Origin: Leptoclinus maculatus | Lineage: Eukaryota; Chordata; Actinopteri; Perciformes; Stichaeidae | Direction: 5' to 3' | Assembly: GCA_032191485.1 (NCBI GenBank) | Contig: JAVDOI010000172.1 | Span: 183,501-247,500 of the forward strand | Length of the DNA stretch: 64,000 nucleotides | In this document: positions 33,879 to 45,783 of the stretch, one piece after another | Numbering within the stretch: the first letter of the stretch is position 1 | How the letters are laid out: every line of letters starts with the position of its first letter | Program-made: the position numbers and the translations under genes | The notes under the pieces: generated by a model | Seen by the model: only the letters and a program-made list of their open reading frames with translations | What the model was told of the DNA's origin: nothing | Database searches by the model: none

Positions 33879-33886
33879 CTTTAGTG
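33879..33886. other. Right 8-bp target-site duplication of the large hAT
   Basis: ctttagtg, identical to 29717-29724. Confidence 0.9.
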
Positions 33887-34377
33887 CATTTTATTTTATT
33901 TTTCTGGGCAGATAATATGGCCGACGTCTTAACATACAAAATTCTTCACTTTGTCTGTGTTTGACCACCAAGCATCATGATGTAAACACAGAGTCCACCT
34001 CCTCTGGTCCACCGGAGTCCTGCACTCCGTCAAGTTCAGCTTGATCTGGCATACAACGATGGAGCCAGGTCTCTGTGAAGACGTGGACACAACAGTCACT
34101 GACCTCCCGTTCTTGAGTTCTTTAAGACTTTAATGGATGGATCCTTTAACTTAGTGTTTTACTTTCTTTACCAGATTTTCCTGACCATGTTTTCACAAGT
34201 CTGTCACAGAAGGTTTTATTTTTATAAGACAGACTTTTTCAGATTTTGAATCCATTACAAGCAACTACTTTAAACGCTGTTGAACGATAAGCAAATCATG
34301 AAATGATAGTTACTGCGTATCATGTACTGATGTACGAGGTAACGCTAATAGACGGATGGTCTTCTTGTTTTTGTTAT
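33887..34377. other. Noncoding stretch, possible LINE trace
   Basis: The text gatggagccaggtctctgtg near 34060 loosely resembles the endonuclease region of fish LINEs on the minus strand. Otherwise nothing recognised. Confidence 0.35.
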
Positions 34378-34830
34378 ACATAGACTGTATATAAGATGTG
34401 GAAGTAGTCATCGTGATGTCACACAGACTTGGATTACTTCCGTTGTCATGGTGTTTTTTTGCAGCCAATGAACAGAAGTTACCATATTTGGAATGAGGAG
34501 GAGTTATGTAGGGCTCTGGTAGTGTCAGCGACCTGTCAATCACAGTAGCCCCGCCCCTAAAGCATCCCCTGCTTTATGGTCTGTTTGACTCTAAATGGAC
34601 CATAATGTACTAAATGAACATCATGCTGTATTGAAGAAGACTTGAAACTAGAGATTGAGACCATAAACTCATGTTTACAATGTTTACTGAGGTAATAAAT
34701 CAAGAGAGAAGTAGAGTCATTTTCTCATAGACTTCTATAGAACCAGAGGAGTCGCCCCCTGGTGGTCACTAGAGAGAATGCAGCTTTTAAGACACTTTCG
34801 CATCGGCTTCACTCGGCAGAGCCGGAGGTT
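34378..34830 (+). mobile_element. Dispersed element V, copy 2
   Basis: It starts catagactgtatataaga and ends near cagagccggaggttcc. The body contains gatgtcac, gcagccaatgaac, cctgtcaatcacag, a gcccctaaagcatcccctgc block and cattttctcatagacttc. A CTCF-like core, gtcgccccctggtgg, lies at 34751-34765. It is non-coding and almost identical to copy 1 in its second half. Confidence 0.75.
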
Positions 34831-35024
34831 CCATATGAAACCATGATGAGATGATAACAACAATGTTTAAGTTGAACTGATCTCTCTGTCCTGAAGTGTT
34901 CCCCACTATCTGATGTGTGTGTGTGTGTTTGACCTCAAGTTCTTCTCACTGGCCAGCAGAAGGCAGGGTTGTAGCATCCTTTGTATCTAGTACCCTCACT
35001 CACACCTTCTGCACGCCCACACAT

Positions 35025-35026
<2 letters not shown>
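34831..35026. other. Unique noncoding stretch
   Basis: Nothing recognised. Confidence 0.5.

Positions 35027-35055
<29 letters not shown>
35027..35055. repeat. (CA)n microsatellite
   Basis: About 14 ca units. Confidence 0.95.
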
Positions 35056-35242
35056 GCCCTCCAACCCACAAGGCCCCTATGTGTATGAGTGTAAGAGGAA
35101 GGAAAGGGGGGCAACATGTGTGTGTGTGTCTGGCAGTGATGGGGGAACATGATAACCTTGTCTTCGTGCAGGTCTAGGGGGTTGAGCAGAGTGGAGCATG
35201 AAGTTTCAACCCTGCCAAATCCTGCTTGCTAACTGGCCTCAG

Positions 35243-35243
<1 letters not shown>

Positions 35244-35311
<68 letters not shown>
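35244..35311. repeat. (CA)34 microsatellite
   Basis: Uninterrupted ca units. Confidence 0.97.
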
Positions 35312-35313
<2 letters not shown>

Positions 35314-35562
35314 ATACAGCCCCAGACATTGAGAAGCATGCAACCGGGTCCAAATGTGTGTACGGGCATTGGGCCAATGTGTGTTTCTGTGCGCGCCTTG
35401 ATGGAAAGCCAAAGAGGGATAGGTATAGAGGTCACAGAGGTAAACAAAGAGGAAGACAAACTTTTAAAAACAGGAAGAGTACATAAGGTTGTTGAGAGGG
35501 TCCGATTTTACATTTCTGTTCAAAAAAATAAAAAAAGGTCAATCGAGGCTAAGCTAAAGCGA

Positions 35563-35566
<4 letters not shown>

Positions 35567-35648
<82 letters not shown>
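35567..35648. repeat. (GA)41 microsatellite
   Basis: Uninterrupted ga units in a purine-rich region that continues to about 35930, where a G run of 12 begins near 35918. Long purine tracts can form triplex DNA. Confidence 0.97.
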
Positions 35649-35650
<2 letters not shown>

Positions 35651-35949
35651 CAGGAGTGATGAGGAAGGAGAGAAGGAAATGTAAGGAGTCTGTTAAAGAG
35701 GAAAGAGGAAGATAAGTAAGTGCAAGAAACAAGCGGAGAGGAGGGGATCCATGTGTGTGTGTGTGTGAGCCGGAGGACGAGAGTGTGGAATGACAAAGAG
35801 AGTGTGTGAGACACAGAGAGGGAGACCAACAACGTGAACGGTGTGTCGGAAGTCAGTAAAGTGAGGAAGAGTGTGTGCGAGAGATTGCGTGTAAGTGAAA
35901 ATGAGAGAGACAGGGAGGGGGGGGGGGGGAGCATTCCCCCACCTGTCTA

Positions 35950-36606
35950 GCATCTCTGGCTCCCAGCAGTCAGGAGAGTCCGAGCGACGAGCTCCTCGGA
36001 CTCCAAATACCTCACTTCCACGGGCCCGGGTCAGCTAACACTCAGGACTTCTTGAGTGTTGAGTTTCCACATAATTCAGGATGGGTGTGCAGTTGCAGAG
36101 CAGAAAATACACAGCACGAGTACTGTTTGGGACACTAATTGTTGTTCCACTCCCTGACACCTAATGAATATACAGCAGCTAACTGGACTGATGGAATGCC
36201 AGTAAGGTCCGCCCTGCATGGTTTTTGCAGCAGCACTTGGAGTTCTGTGCGGAGCCACAAAGATCCACAATTTGCAATATCGCCTACGGATGTGGACGTG
36301 GGTCCTGGTGTGTGTGTGTGTGTGACATGAGGCAAAGATACTGCATGGGGTGAAAGTGACGGGTGCATGCTGGGTTCTGAAAAACAACAGGAAGTCAGTT
36401 GTTGTATTTTAGCTTATCGTTATGGTCAACAGTTGAAGCAACAAGCTCGGTGGAACAATAAATCCACACAATCTATTACTGACTAAGAATATACATTGTG
36501 GAATCTGATTGGTCTTTCCTGTCGTTAATTGATCATAGATTCATGGTTTATTTTTTGCTCATTGTTCCGAGGGTCCTGGGATAGAAGACGTCTAATGCTC
36601 TACAGA
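35950..36606. other. Unique noncoding stretch
   Basis: No gene or repeat recognised apart from a short tg run near 36309-36324. Confidence 0.5.
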
Positions 36607-36675
36607 TTGTAAAGCCCTCAAAGGCACATTGTTGATTTGTGATTTTGGCCTATACAAAATGAATTGAATCAATTG
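36607..36675 (+). mobile_element. LINE or SINE 3' tail, L2-type
   Basis: The text gattgtaaagccctcaaagg then tgtgattttggcctatac and aaaatgaattgaat is the standard tail of a fish L2-type element. Only the tail is present. Confidence 0.6.
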
Positions 36676-37562
36676 AAACCATATTCTCATAATTTGCAGC
36701 ATTGGCTTCCATGTCCACCAAAGAGCTGAAACATCCAATTAAACAATGGCACTTGGCATAATTATTTATATTATAATAGGACATTTTCAACCCATTGTAC
36801 CACGAGGCGACAGCGCTGTTTGTTTGTGTGTCGCTGTCCAGAGTCCTGAAACGGACTTAAGGTCTGTAGACAGTCCTAAATCTAACTAATTTAGACATTC
36901 AGCACCCCCATGAAGTCGGAATGGAATGATCCATTGGTCCATAATGATATTTTCCTGCCCCGGCGACAGTTTGACTGTGAGATTGTTAGTCGATTCAGGC
37001 TCCTTAGATGACCCCTATAGTCCACAGAAATACTCCTGTCTCACAACTATCCACAGACCATGACCCTTTAGTGGAACAGGTTTTGCTCCGACAGTGGGGC
37101 TGGGATAGCTTCCTCTAATCTGGACTCTATCTCTTCCCGCAAAGGGGCAGCTCTGTTAAGATGCTTGCTATTGCTCAACTGAACACAAATTCCCATGTTA
37201 AAGTTCAGAAAATTTGGGGTCCACGGGGAAGATTTGCAGGGATTCATTTTACCTCCTTGAGCAGATCTTCTGATCGGCGATCCCATTGGAATTAATTTGA
37301 TGGCGCTAATTTGGCATTTTTAGGCTGAGAAGAGAAATTGCAGCTAGTACTAGTACTTATGCTAACCAATGTGGCACTGATGATAACCGGATTATTGCAG
37401 TGCGTGACTTAAGCCAAAGTTCCCTGAGGGTTCGCATATTTGTTATCATAAGAGGGTGTCCACGTATAGACTCTGTCCTGACCACACGGTCACAAGTAGG
37501 GATCTACTGTGTGGAATGCATCCATGAAGCGGACAGTATGAATAGAACTACTCCGCCTCTGT
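36676..37562. other. Unique noncoding stretch
   Basis: Nothing recognised. Confidence 0.5.
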
Positions 37563-37996
37563 AGCATAGACTGTATATCCAAAGTGGACGTAGTCATCGT
37601 GATGTCACTCATTGGTTAGTGGACTGCTGTTTTGAAGCCTCGCGTTCGGTGATTTTGTCGTCACCTTGGATTACGGCCGCCGCCATGTTTTTTTCGCAGC
37701 CAATGAACATAAATGACCATATTTGGAATGTGGAGGAGTGACGTAGAGACGCAGTATATACGGCTCTGGTACCGGCAAAGACCTGTCAATCACAGTAAGC
37801 CCGCCCTAAAGGATACTCTGCTTTATGGTCTGTAATGTTTATGGAGTTAATAAATCAAGTGAGAAGTAGTCATTTTCTCATAGACTTCTATACAATCAGA
37901 CTTATTTTTGCATCCAGAGGAGTCGCCCCCTGCTGGTCAGTAGAGACAATGCAACACTTCCCCATTGGCTTCAAGAGTCAGAACCGGAGGTTGCCA
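37563..37996 (+). mobile_element. Dispersed element V, copy 3, internally deleted
   Basis: It starts gcatagactgtatatcc and ends near gaaccggaggttgcc. Compared with copies 1 and 2 it lacks about 100 bases after ctttatggtctgt, near 37833. It keeps the CTCF-like core in the form gtcgccccctgctgg at 37922-37936. Confidence 0.75.
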
Positions 37997-39308
37997 CCTG
38001 GTGTGTAGTGTATGCAGTTGTCCGTTTACGCATCTCTTTGGGAGATATATTGAGGCTTAAAATGTAATTGTACAAGGGTAGCAAATAAGTTGTCTCTGGA
38101 TCCTGAGACATGTTGTACAACATCAAACCCTTTCCTTTTCGTACCAAAGTAACCTCGGATTGTTCTTGTATCATCCACATCGTTTGTCTTTTTATACTAC
38201 TGTCAGTATATGAAATCTGTTGAGCCTTGCTCAGTGAGCTGCTTTTGCCCTAAATGGTTTTGATAAGATTAAAAAATTACAATTCGGCAGGAATTAATTT
38301 TGGGTGGTTGTGGAACCTTAGCTGTCCTCCCGTACGCGTTTGGTCACTTTCCATCTGTCATAATGCAAACAGCAGCCTACATCTAGATTGTGAAATGGAA
38401 CAAAAAGTGCATTTGCCAATCCAACATTGTGCTAATTTCATTAATATTGGATTTTCTATGTTTCAAAGTATTTCTATTGTGGACCCGTTCAAAAACACAA
38501 CCATACCGACCATATATGAGATATTTAGATAGAGAGACATTACAACATTTACTTCTTTGCATGGACTCCTACCTTATAAAATGTTTCGTCAATGTAGTTT
38601 CACAAACTGTCTGGAGTCAAGTGATGATTTCCAGAAATCCAAACTGATGTAGTTTGAAGGTGATACCTCTTGACTTTAGCTCATTCTTGTATTCGTAGCT
38701 GGGAGTCCTGTGCCATGACCTCATCTTCAACCAGGGAACATCAGATCTGCTTTGAACTTTGTGAGACTTTCCTCAAATTATTACTATTTTTTCTTCATCA
38801 CGAGTAGTTTCTTTCCCTGTAACTTCCCCCCCGCTCTAAACCCAGTCATTTGATCAGGACATGCATCAGAGACTGTCCCACTGCAAATAATCAGACGCTC
38901 ATATGAGTAATTGAGTATTCAAAGCATAAAAGAAAAGTCATAAAAGTAGATATATTTATTTGATATGGAAATGTTTATACATATGCATCGCGGCTTATTA
39001 ATTATTCATATTGTCTTGTTTTTTTTCCTGCTCGTCTGTGATATACATTATGTATTCTCTTCTTCCGATAGACGCATCTTTGAAATGGGAAGAAGAAAGA
39101 GGTAAAAGGAAAAAAGAAACCGGATCAGTGGTGTCTCTCACTTTGACTACAAAAGAGTGAAGCAGGAAAAACTTCATTATATGGTCGAGTGACAGAAAGT
39201 GTGAAGCACGACGACAGAGACACACAGAATGAGGGACGCTGCCCACCTCTGTTTCATGTCTGTGTCGCTGAAAAACAAAGAAGGCATCTCTGTGGACCGC
39301 ACTATCCA
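37997..39308. other. Unique AT-rich stretch
   Basis: No gene or repeat family recognised in 1.3 kb. Confidence 0.5.

Positions 39309-39369
<61 letters not shown>
39309..39369. repeat. (CA)30 microsatellite
   Basis: Uninterrupted ca units. Confidence 0.97.
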
Positions 39370-39371
<2 letters not shown>

Positions 39372-40044
39372 GACCCCAAATCTCGTAAACAATGCTACCA
39401 ACCATCAACTGTCAATTTTATTCAGCGTCGTACTCGCTCTGTAATCACCGCCACAGACAGCGTAGCCCACCGCCATCATTCTGTTGGCAGTGCTGGAAGC
39501 AAAGAAACAGGAAGTTAATGCCTTCACCCAAACCAAACAAAACCATTATTTTGCTCAATATTTAATAGTAACTAAAGTTGATATCTGTGGTGTTTCTGAG
39601 CACCAGATTCCCTTAAGAAAACCTCTGCCGTGCCTCCGTTCCCTCCAGCGGGCCCAGCGATACGTCCTGGGTCTCCAGCAGCGTGGTGTCAGGGTCACAG
39701 CGAGGAGAAGCTCTGCTCCTGTAAATCCTTTCATCTGATTTGGCGTAATCGGACCTGATGAGAGGCGTTATGAATATCTATATAGAAATAACCAATCTTC
39801 CCACAGATGGTCTTGTATAGGTCAATATTACCAGTTAAAAGTCACATGTACTCATTAACCATGAGTTTCACCATAACATTACATCCTACATCTTTATACA
39901 TGTTCGGGATTTTCATAACTCATGAATACAATAACGCCCGTATGACAGATGAGGAAAACATGAAGAGCTTTGAACACTGCTTCTACTGTACATCCCAAAA
40001 TACAATGTGAAACTAAACTTTGTTCCAGTTGTGTTGGATGAAAT
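39370..40044. other. Unique noncoding stretch
   Basis: Nothing recognised. Confidence 0.5.
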
Positions 40045-40084
40045 GTAATAAAGACAACTTGATTTGTATAGCACATTTCAACAG

Positions 40085-40374
40085 TGTCACGGGGTGTGGT
40101 GGAGGACTCCAACACAGACCAAACCAGAAGTATTGAAGCAGGTCTTTAATGAAACGTGAAAACAGAACAGGGACAAGAGACGAGGGGGGGAAATCCAGCA
40201 GGACGAGGCAGGGCAGGCAGACGGGGAAACCCGGGAACAGGACGAGCCAAATGAGCGGGTAGACATGGCAATGAGTGACTGAGAGGTTTAAATAGTGGCT
40301 TGAACAGGTGAGGGGAGTTGTGCTGATGAGGAGGGAGTGGCTGACAGGTAGAGGGAGGAGGGGGTGGAGCTACA
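40085..40374 (-). mobile_element. Probable solo LTR
   Basis: On the minus strand it begins tgtagctccacc and ends ccccgtgaca (TG...CA). A tatttaaacc promoter-like box lies at 40285-40294, and attaaagacc, a polyadenylation-type signal, at 40141-40150, in LTR order. It lies inside an L2 LINE. The five bases on each side do not match clearly, so the insertion boundary is uncertain. Confidence 0.55.
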
Positions 40375-40915
40375 CAAAGACACACAGAACACAGAAGGAG
40401 CTGAGGGTCTCAGCAGACCTGCAGCTTTCTGGACTTTGTTCCAGATATGTGGAGCAGAACAACTGAACGCTGCTTCTCCATGTTTAGTTGTGACTCTGGG
40501 AACAGAGAGCAGACCGGTCCCAGACCACCTAAGAGTAGGGATGGTTCATAAGGTAGCAGCAGATCACAGATGTATTTTGGCCCTAAACCATTCAGTGCTT
40601 TATAAACCAACAGCAGGACTTTAAAGTCAATTCTTTGTTGGACAGGAAGCCAGTGTAAAGACCTCAGAACTGGAGTGATGTGATCCACTTTCTTTGTCTT
40701 AGTGAGGACTCGAGCTGCAGCTTTCTGATTGACTTGTTACAGAGACCTGTAAACACACCGTTACAGTAGTCCAGTCTACTGAAGATAAATGCATGGACAA
40801 GGTTTACCTGTTGAGACATAAGTCCTCTAACCCTTGATATATTCTTCAGGTGATAGGAGGCTGATTTTGTAATTGTCTTGATATGTCTGTTCAGGTTGAG
40901 GTCTGAATCCATAAC
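40375..40915 (-). pseudogene. L2 reverse transcriptase C-terminal region
   Basis: On the minus strand the first frame reads LNRHIKTITKSASYHLKNIS, then FIFSRLDYCNGVFTGL. The second frame reads VDHITPVLRSLHWLPVQQRI then FKVLLLVYKALNGLGPKYI. Both are hallmark thumb and tail motifs of the L2 clade. A small deletion near 40715, just after SIRKLQ, causes a frameshift between them. Near 40440 a second frame change leads into the LTR. Catalytic palm motifs are not present. Confidence 0.8.
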
Positions 40916-41231
40916 TACTCTAGATTTCTGGATGGTTTGAGGTTTTTAACATCAGTGATTGAAGCTGAGCGCTGACTTTCAATCGTTCGTCCTTGGTCCC
41001 AAAAACAATGACTTCTAAATATAAAGTACACTCAAGAGCTTTACTTGGGTATTTGTATTTCTTCTCCACTTCTCTACAACAGTATATGAAGTATATATAA
41101 ATATATAATTGAATAATACAAATAAAATATATATAATAAAATAGTATTAATAATACTATATTTAACAACGTTTCATGCTCTTTTAGTTCTTTGACTGTGT
41201 GTGTGTGTGGCTTTAGGGTTGAGGGTGTCAT
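40916..41231. other. AT-rich noncoding stretch
   Basis: Nothing recognised beyond low-complexity tata text near 41090-41150. Confidence 0.5.
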
Positions 41232-41310
41232 GGTGATTGTAAAGCCCTCCGAGCTGAACTGGTGATTTGTGATTGTACAAGAGACTGAACTGATACAATT
41301 GTACATGAAT
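41232..41310 (+). mobile_element. Second L2-type 3' tail fragment
   Basis: The text gattgtaaagccctccgagc then ggtgatttgtgattgtac matches the tail at 36607 in diverged form. Confidence 0.5.
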
Positions 41311-42001
41311 AAAGTCTTTTTGTTTGTGTTTTTTGTCATTTATTGTCCTCCTGACTACACTTTGTTGGCCCTCACTCAAGAGTCAAAAACTGATCAACAC
41401 CTGCTTTAGCATAGCATAGCATCAGGCTTAAAAGAAGTCCTACCTGGTCCTTTGTCGTGATTCAAAAGCTGACAGTAAGCAGACTCTGCATAAATGCTCC
41501 ATGCAGCATCTCTGGCTGAGGTTTACGACTTGAGTTATGTGTGTTGGGGGGTTGTTTTGACTGGCTGCTGTTGTCTGTGGGGTTTTTCTGTTCATGCTGG
41601 TGTTATCAGGTCCCACTGGGAAATGTTTTCAACATCAGTCAGTGAGTGAGTGTGTGTGTGTGTGTGTGTGGCTGTGTATTCCTGTTTCTGTATGCGGGAA
41701 TATGCGTGTGTACCAACAGCACAGTAATCTGTAGGCAGGTCATCATTCTTAATGCAGCCCGTGTCATCAGTTCCCGTGACAACAGGGGAACTGATGCGGC
41801 CGATACATATGAAACAGGGTACCATGCATAAACAGGGGGGGGCTGCAGGAGAAGGAGGAGGGCTAGGGCAGCACGGGGGCGAGGTTATAAGGGGGATGTG
41901 TGTGTGTGTGTGTGTGTGGGAGAGAGCTAAACCCTTACCTGGACCCCATCTAGTCCTGTTTATTATTCATGAGAGTGCTGTAACTAGCCCCTCCCCCTGA
42001 G

Positions 42002-42002
<1 letters not shown>
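41311..42002. other. Unique noncoding stretch
   Basis: Only short tg runs near 41650-41670 and 41898-41919. Confidence 0.5.

Positions 42003-42039
<37 letters not shown>
42003..42039. repeat. (TG)18 microsatellite
   Basis: Uninterrupted tg units. Confidence 0.96.
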
Positions 42040-42131
42040 TGGATGGTGACAGCATCAACGGATGGTAGATCAGGATTAAGATCAAACACAGCTCAACGTC
42101 ACACTCTGTCAGGTTCACTGGACGTGTTCGG

Positions 42132-42163
<32 letters not shown>
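42132..42163. repeat. (CA)15 microsatellite
   Basis: Uninterrupted ca units, inverted relative to the tract at 42003. Confidence 0.96.
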
Positions 42164-42165
<2 letters not shown>

Positions 42166-43794
42166 TTTAACACACGTGTGCAGGTTTTATTTTGTAATAC
42201 TGTTCATTTTTTCTTTAACCTCAGTCTATCTGCCATCTTCCCACCTCCTAAATAAATATATACTGTAAAGACCCGGCATTTAAAATGTTACCAAAGTAAA
42301 GTATTAAAGTCTTAAAAGTTAAAGTGCTTATTATGCAATAGTCAATTTATATAATATGTACTGTATACTTTAGTATCTTAAGGTTCATTTTGACTACTTT
42401 ATATGTACTGTAACCTTACATCACCTTCTAAGATGTGTTTTTATATTAAATAACCAGCTGTCTAATAGAGTAAAACTATTAAATGTAATGAAGAAGAAGA
42501 GAAATTAGCACAAAATATAATATTACAGTAAGAGGACCTCAACCTTGTTACTTTACTTCCCATCATGAGAAATATAAAAATATTCATGCACTATTAATCC
42601 TGTTTAATTATATATGAAAATAAATCGATAATTCATATGGTGAAAACAATCTTTTTAATCCTTCCTGGAAAAAGGACAATCTGATCAATATGTATTTATT
42701 ATCAGAGTGAGATGTAATGTCAATCCTTGGTGAAGTAGAGCATTACATAAACATAGTAAGAGAAATACAACAATAAAGTTAAAAGCAAATTTTGCAAAAC
42801 ATCAAGAAACATGTATGTAGAAAAAAATGAAAAATAAAATGCAATAACAGTGTCTGCACACCTGCACGGTCAAAGATGAGCTGGAGACAGAAACAGGAGA
42901 TACATTCTTCAATAGGTCCGACATCTGCATCTCATGTGACCATATCTTGAAATATCTTTTACCAGCAGCCATAATCCAGACATGACTCAATAAGGTCTGA
43001 TTCAATAAAGACTGTTGATGCACTCATCTTGGTTACCTATAGTTCTTATGGTCTGCTCAGAGCGATAGGCTTTACTTAAAGCAAGGATGTGGTAGACTTG
43101 TTTTTGCCTTGGGTTCCCCCTTTTAAGGCCCTAACCCTGTGATTGGTGGAGTGGGTTTGGGGCTTAATGAACCATAATGAACCAAAGAGTGGCAAAGTGC
43201 AGCCTGAAGCGAGCTGCCGATCTCCATGGGAAGCTGCGGCGGGCCGCTCCAAGCTTGGCAAGCTCCTGCAAATTTGATTCTACGGCAAAGTGCGGCTAAA
43301 TTAAAAGTAGGTCCATTTAAAGTGTATGGCCCTGACGGCCCACCACTGCTAAGTAGACATTTTCCATTAAACATACCACGTTATAAAAATGACACAGTAA
43401 CTTAAGCAACACAAACAAGATAATAGACACAATGACCTAACTAGCCCAGACACCTTGAGCACGCCTTACTATGAGATGATTTCTGAACGAATCGATCGGT
43501 CCTTCGAGTGGGGAGCTGCACGTGGCTGCACCAGGTCAGCGGGATAAGCAAAGAGCTGAGGGGAGCTCAGGAGTTTTGTAGTTTGGTGGCTGAGCCACAG
43601 GGGTCTGTGGGCCTTGACCAATGGGAGGCCAGCGTTGCGTTTGGGTGAAGATTTCACAGGTGAGTGTGGAATCCTTTCTTGTGGGGGTTTGGAACCAGGC
43701 TGAGCCTTGCCTGCAGGCCCCACTTAGATTCCTTTGTTTAAAGCACATGGTGAGAAGCACCTGGCCCCAACAATACCTACACAGGGAGCGAATC
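42164..43794. other. Unique noncoding stretch
   Basis: AT-rich to about 43020, then more GC-rich. The open frames at 43470-43890 lack recognisable domains and overlap on both strands, so I treat them as chance. Confidence 0.45.
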
Positions 43795-44014
43795 CTCTTC
43801 ACAATGACCGCCATGGTGCACCGCCGTGTTTTTACAGTAACCCAGAACAGACAAACCAAACCACCGGCTCTAGAGAGAGGCTTTTGAATTTTGACTTCAC
43901 ACGAAGGCCACCGTACTTCTCCAACACACTTGTGAGTGGAGGGGTATTCGGTTGGTTGGTTGGCTGCAACCTACAACACTAGATGACACTAAATCCTACA
44001 CACTAGTCCTTTAA
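43795..44014 (+). mobile_element. TTAA-ended fish MITE (element Y)
   Basis: The text aacagacaaaccaaacca, ggctctagagag, cttcacacgaaggccacc, ctagatgacactaaatccta and the end cacactagtcctttaa match a common percomorph MITE that terminates in ctttaa. A ggttggttggttggc run has expanded near 43952. Confidence 0.6.
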
Positions 44015-45267
44015 AAATGAGTGTATTTCTATTACAGCCCTTCATATAGAAGGTCTAAGTCAGCTGCAACACAACCTTAATGAAAAAGCATGGCAACCAC
44101 TTTCATCATGCTTATTTGTTGGAATCTTTTTTTTTCCATTCTGTCTTCTCACCTCCGACACTAAACCCATGGCTTTGTTGATGAACATAACATTGTGTGG
44201 ACACTTTTTCAGTGTGTGTTTGTGTGTCCATGTGAACATGTGTGCTAAGTATATTTACAGGTACACTAACGAATTACTCTAAATTTACGGTGGATTTTCA
44301 ACCGTATCTTACAGTATTTCATAATAACTGTAAAATACAGTTAAATGTTCATCCCTCGCATGTAAATGAACAGTTAATGCCGTAAATGAACAGTTAATGC
44401 CGTAAATTAACAATAACAGCATACTACCATAATTTAACAGCATAACACAGTATTTTTGTGAAGAGGTGGATACACGCTTCTCTATACAAGTTCAGTGAAT
44501 CTCAATCCATCTACATCGTACTGTCTATTGTGGGTTAATGTGTGTAATGACAATAGAATATTTTTAGTATTCAAACTGCTTATTGCCTAAAAGTGACCGA
44601 GTGCTCCTAAACGTGACTTTGGACACAACAGCTTCAGTTCATCCTTCTGAGCAACAGCCATGTGGAGATCAACGAGGAGCCGAGGTAACGTTACGCTTAT
44701 CACACGAAATTCAAAGTCTCCAGTATTGTTTCGTCTTTATGATTATTGAACTGTTAACATCTCAGATAATGTTTCACTTGGTCTGTTTCATTACATTTGG
44801 TTGCTAATATTAGTGGAGCTAGCTCTGTGATGTTAGTGTGACCGAGCGTCTTGGGTTCGTGTATGAGGGCACTTATCAAATAGTAATAAGTGGAATCAGA
44901 GTCCGGACATCTTGTTCAGCCCACGGCTGCTCTCCTTTATTTTACTCTCCCCCCTCGACCAGACACGGGAGTTGGCCCTCTCTACGGCAACCCTCAAGGG
45001 ACATATCATCTTCAACACCAAAACGACAAACATGAGACAGTCTGTTACATTAGCTAGCTCGAGCTCAAGTAGCCTTAGAAAGGTTAGCTAGCTAACAGCA
45101 TAGCAAGTTAACATAAATAAAGTTAATCACCAATTACAGTGTTAAGATGTAACGTTAGTAACCTAACTTGTGTTTACTTGTGCTCTTATTGAACTGACTG
45201 CAAACAGGACGATTATCAAAAGGGAGAGCGGACCAGAAATCACAGACGTGTTCAAGACGATGAACAG

Positions 45268-45614
45268 TTGAGGTAACGCTAACAGTAACGTTAGCTGTGT
45301 GTTATCACGCTAACGGTAACGTTAGCTGTGTGTTATCACGCTAACGGTAACGTTAGCTGTGTGTTATCACGCTAACAGTAACGTTAGCTGTGTGTTGTCA
45401 CGCTAACAGTAACGTTAGCGTGTGTTATCACGCTAACGGTAACGTTAGCTGTGTGTTATCACGCTAACGGTAACGTTAGCTGTGTGATATCACGCTAACA
45501 GTAACGTTAGCTGTGTGTTATCACGCTAACGGTAACGTTAGTGTGTGTTATCACGCTAACGGTAACGTTAGTGTGTGTTATCACGCTAACGGTAACGCTA
45601 GTGTGTGTTATCAC
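45268..45614. repeat. 31-bp minisatellite with internal dyad, about 11 units
   Basis: The unit contains cgctaacggtaacgttagct and gtgtgttatca. Each unit holds gctaac and gttagc as inverted arms around ggtaac. Variants are acagt for acggt, a dropped ct pair and one gatatc. Confidence 0.95.
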
Positions 45615-45783
45615 AGGAGCAACATTAACACCAGATCAAACTCATTTTAGTGTTGAGCGTTAGTCCATTGTGGTCCATTGTCTTAGCTTAATTTCTTCAC
45701 TAACGTGATCAGCTCATCACATAGTCTGTTAATTAAACTGTGTGGTATTGTTGTATTAGCTTTTTGTAAAGACCTACACTGAT

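Larger units (their letters stand above)
40045..40915 (-). mobile_element. L2-type LINE 3' part, interrupted by an LTR
   Basis: The coding tail lies at 40915-40375 and the 3' terminus (tgaaatgtgctatacaaatc on the minus strand) at 40084-40045. The two are separated by a 290-base LTR-like insertion. The 5' part of the LINE is absent. Confidence 0.75.

Noticed and set aside
35518..35950. Leu-Ser repeat frames on the minus strand
   Set aside because: They are translations of the GA microsatellite and nearby purine-rich DNA.
43536..43887. Overlapping frames on both strands near a GC-richer block
   Set aside because: No domain, no splice logic, and the right part is element Y.
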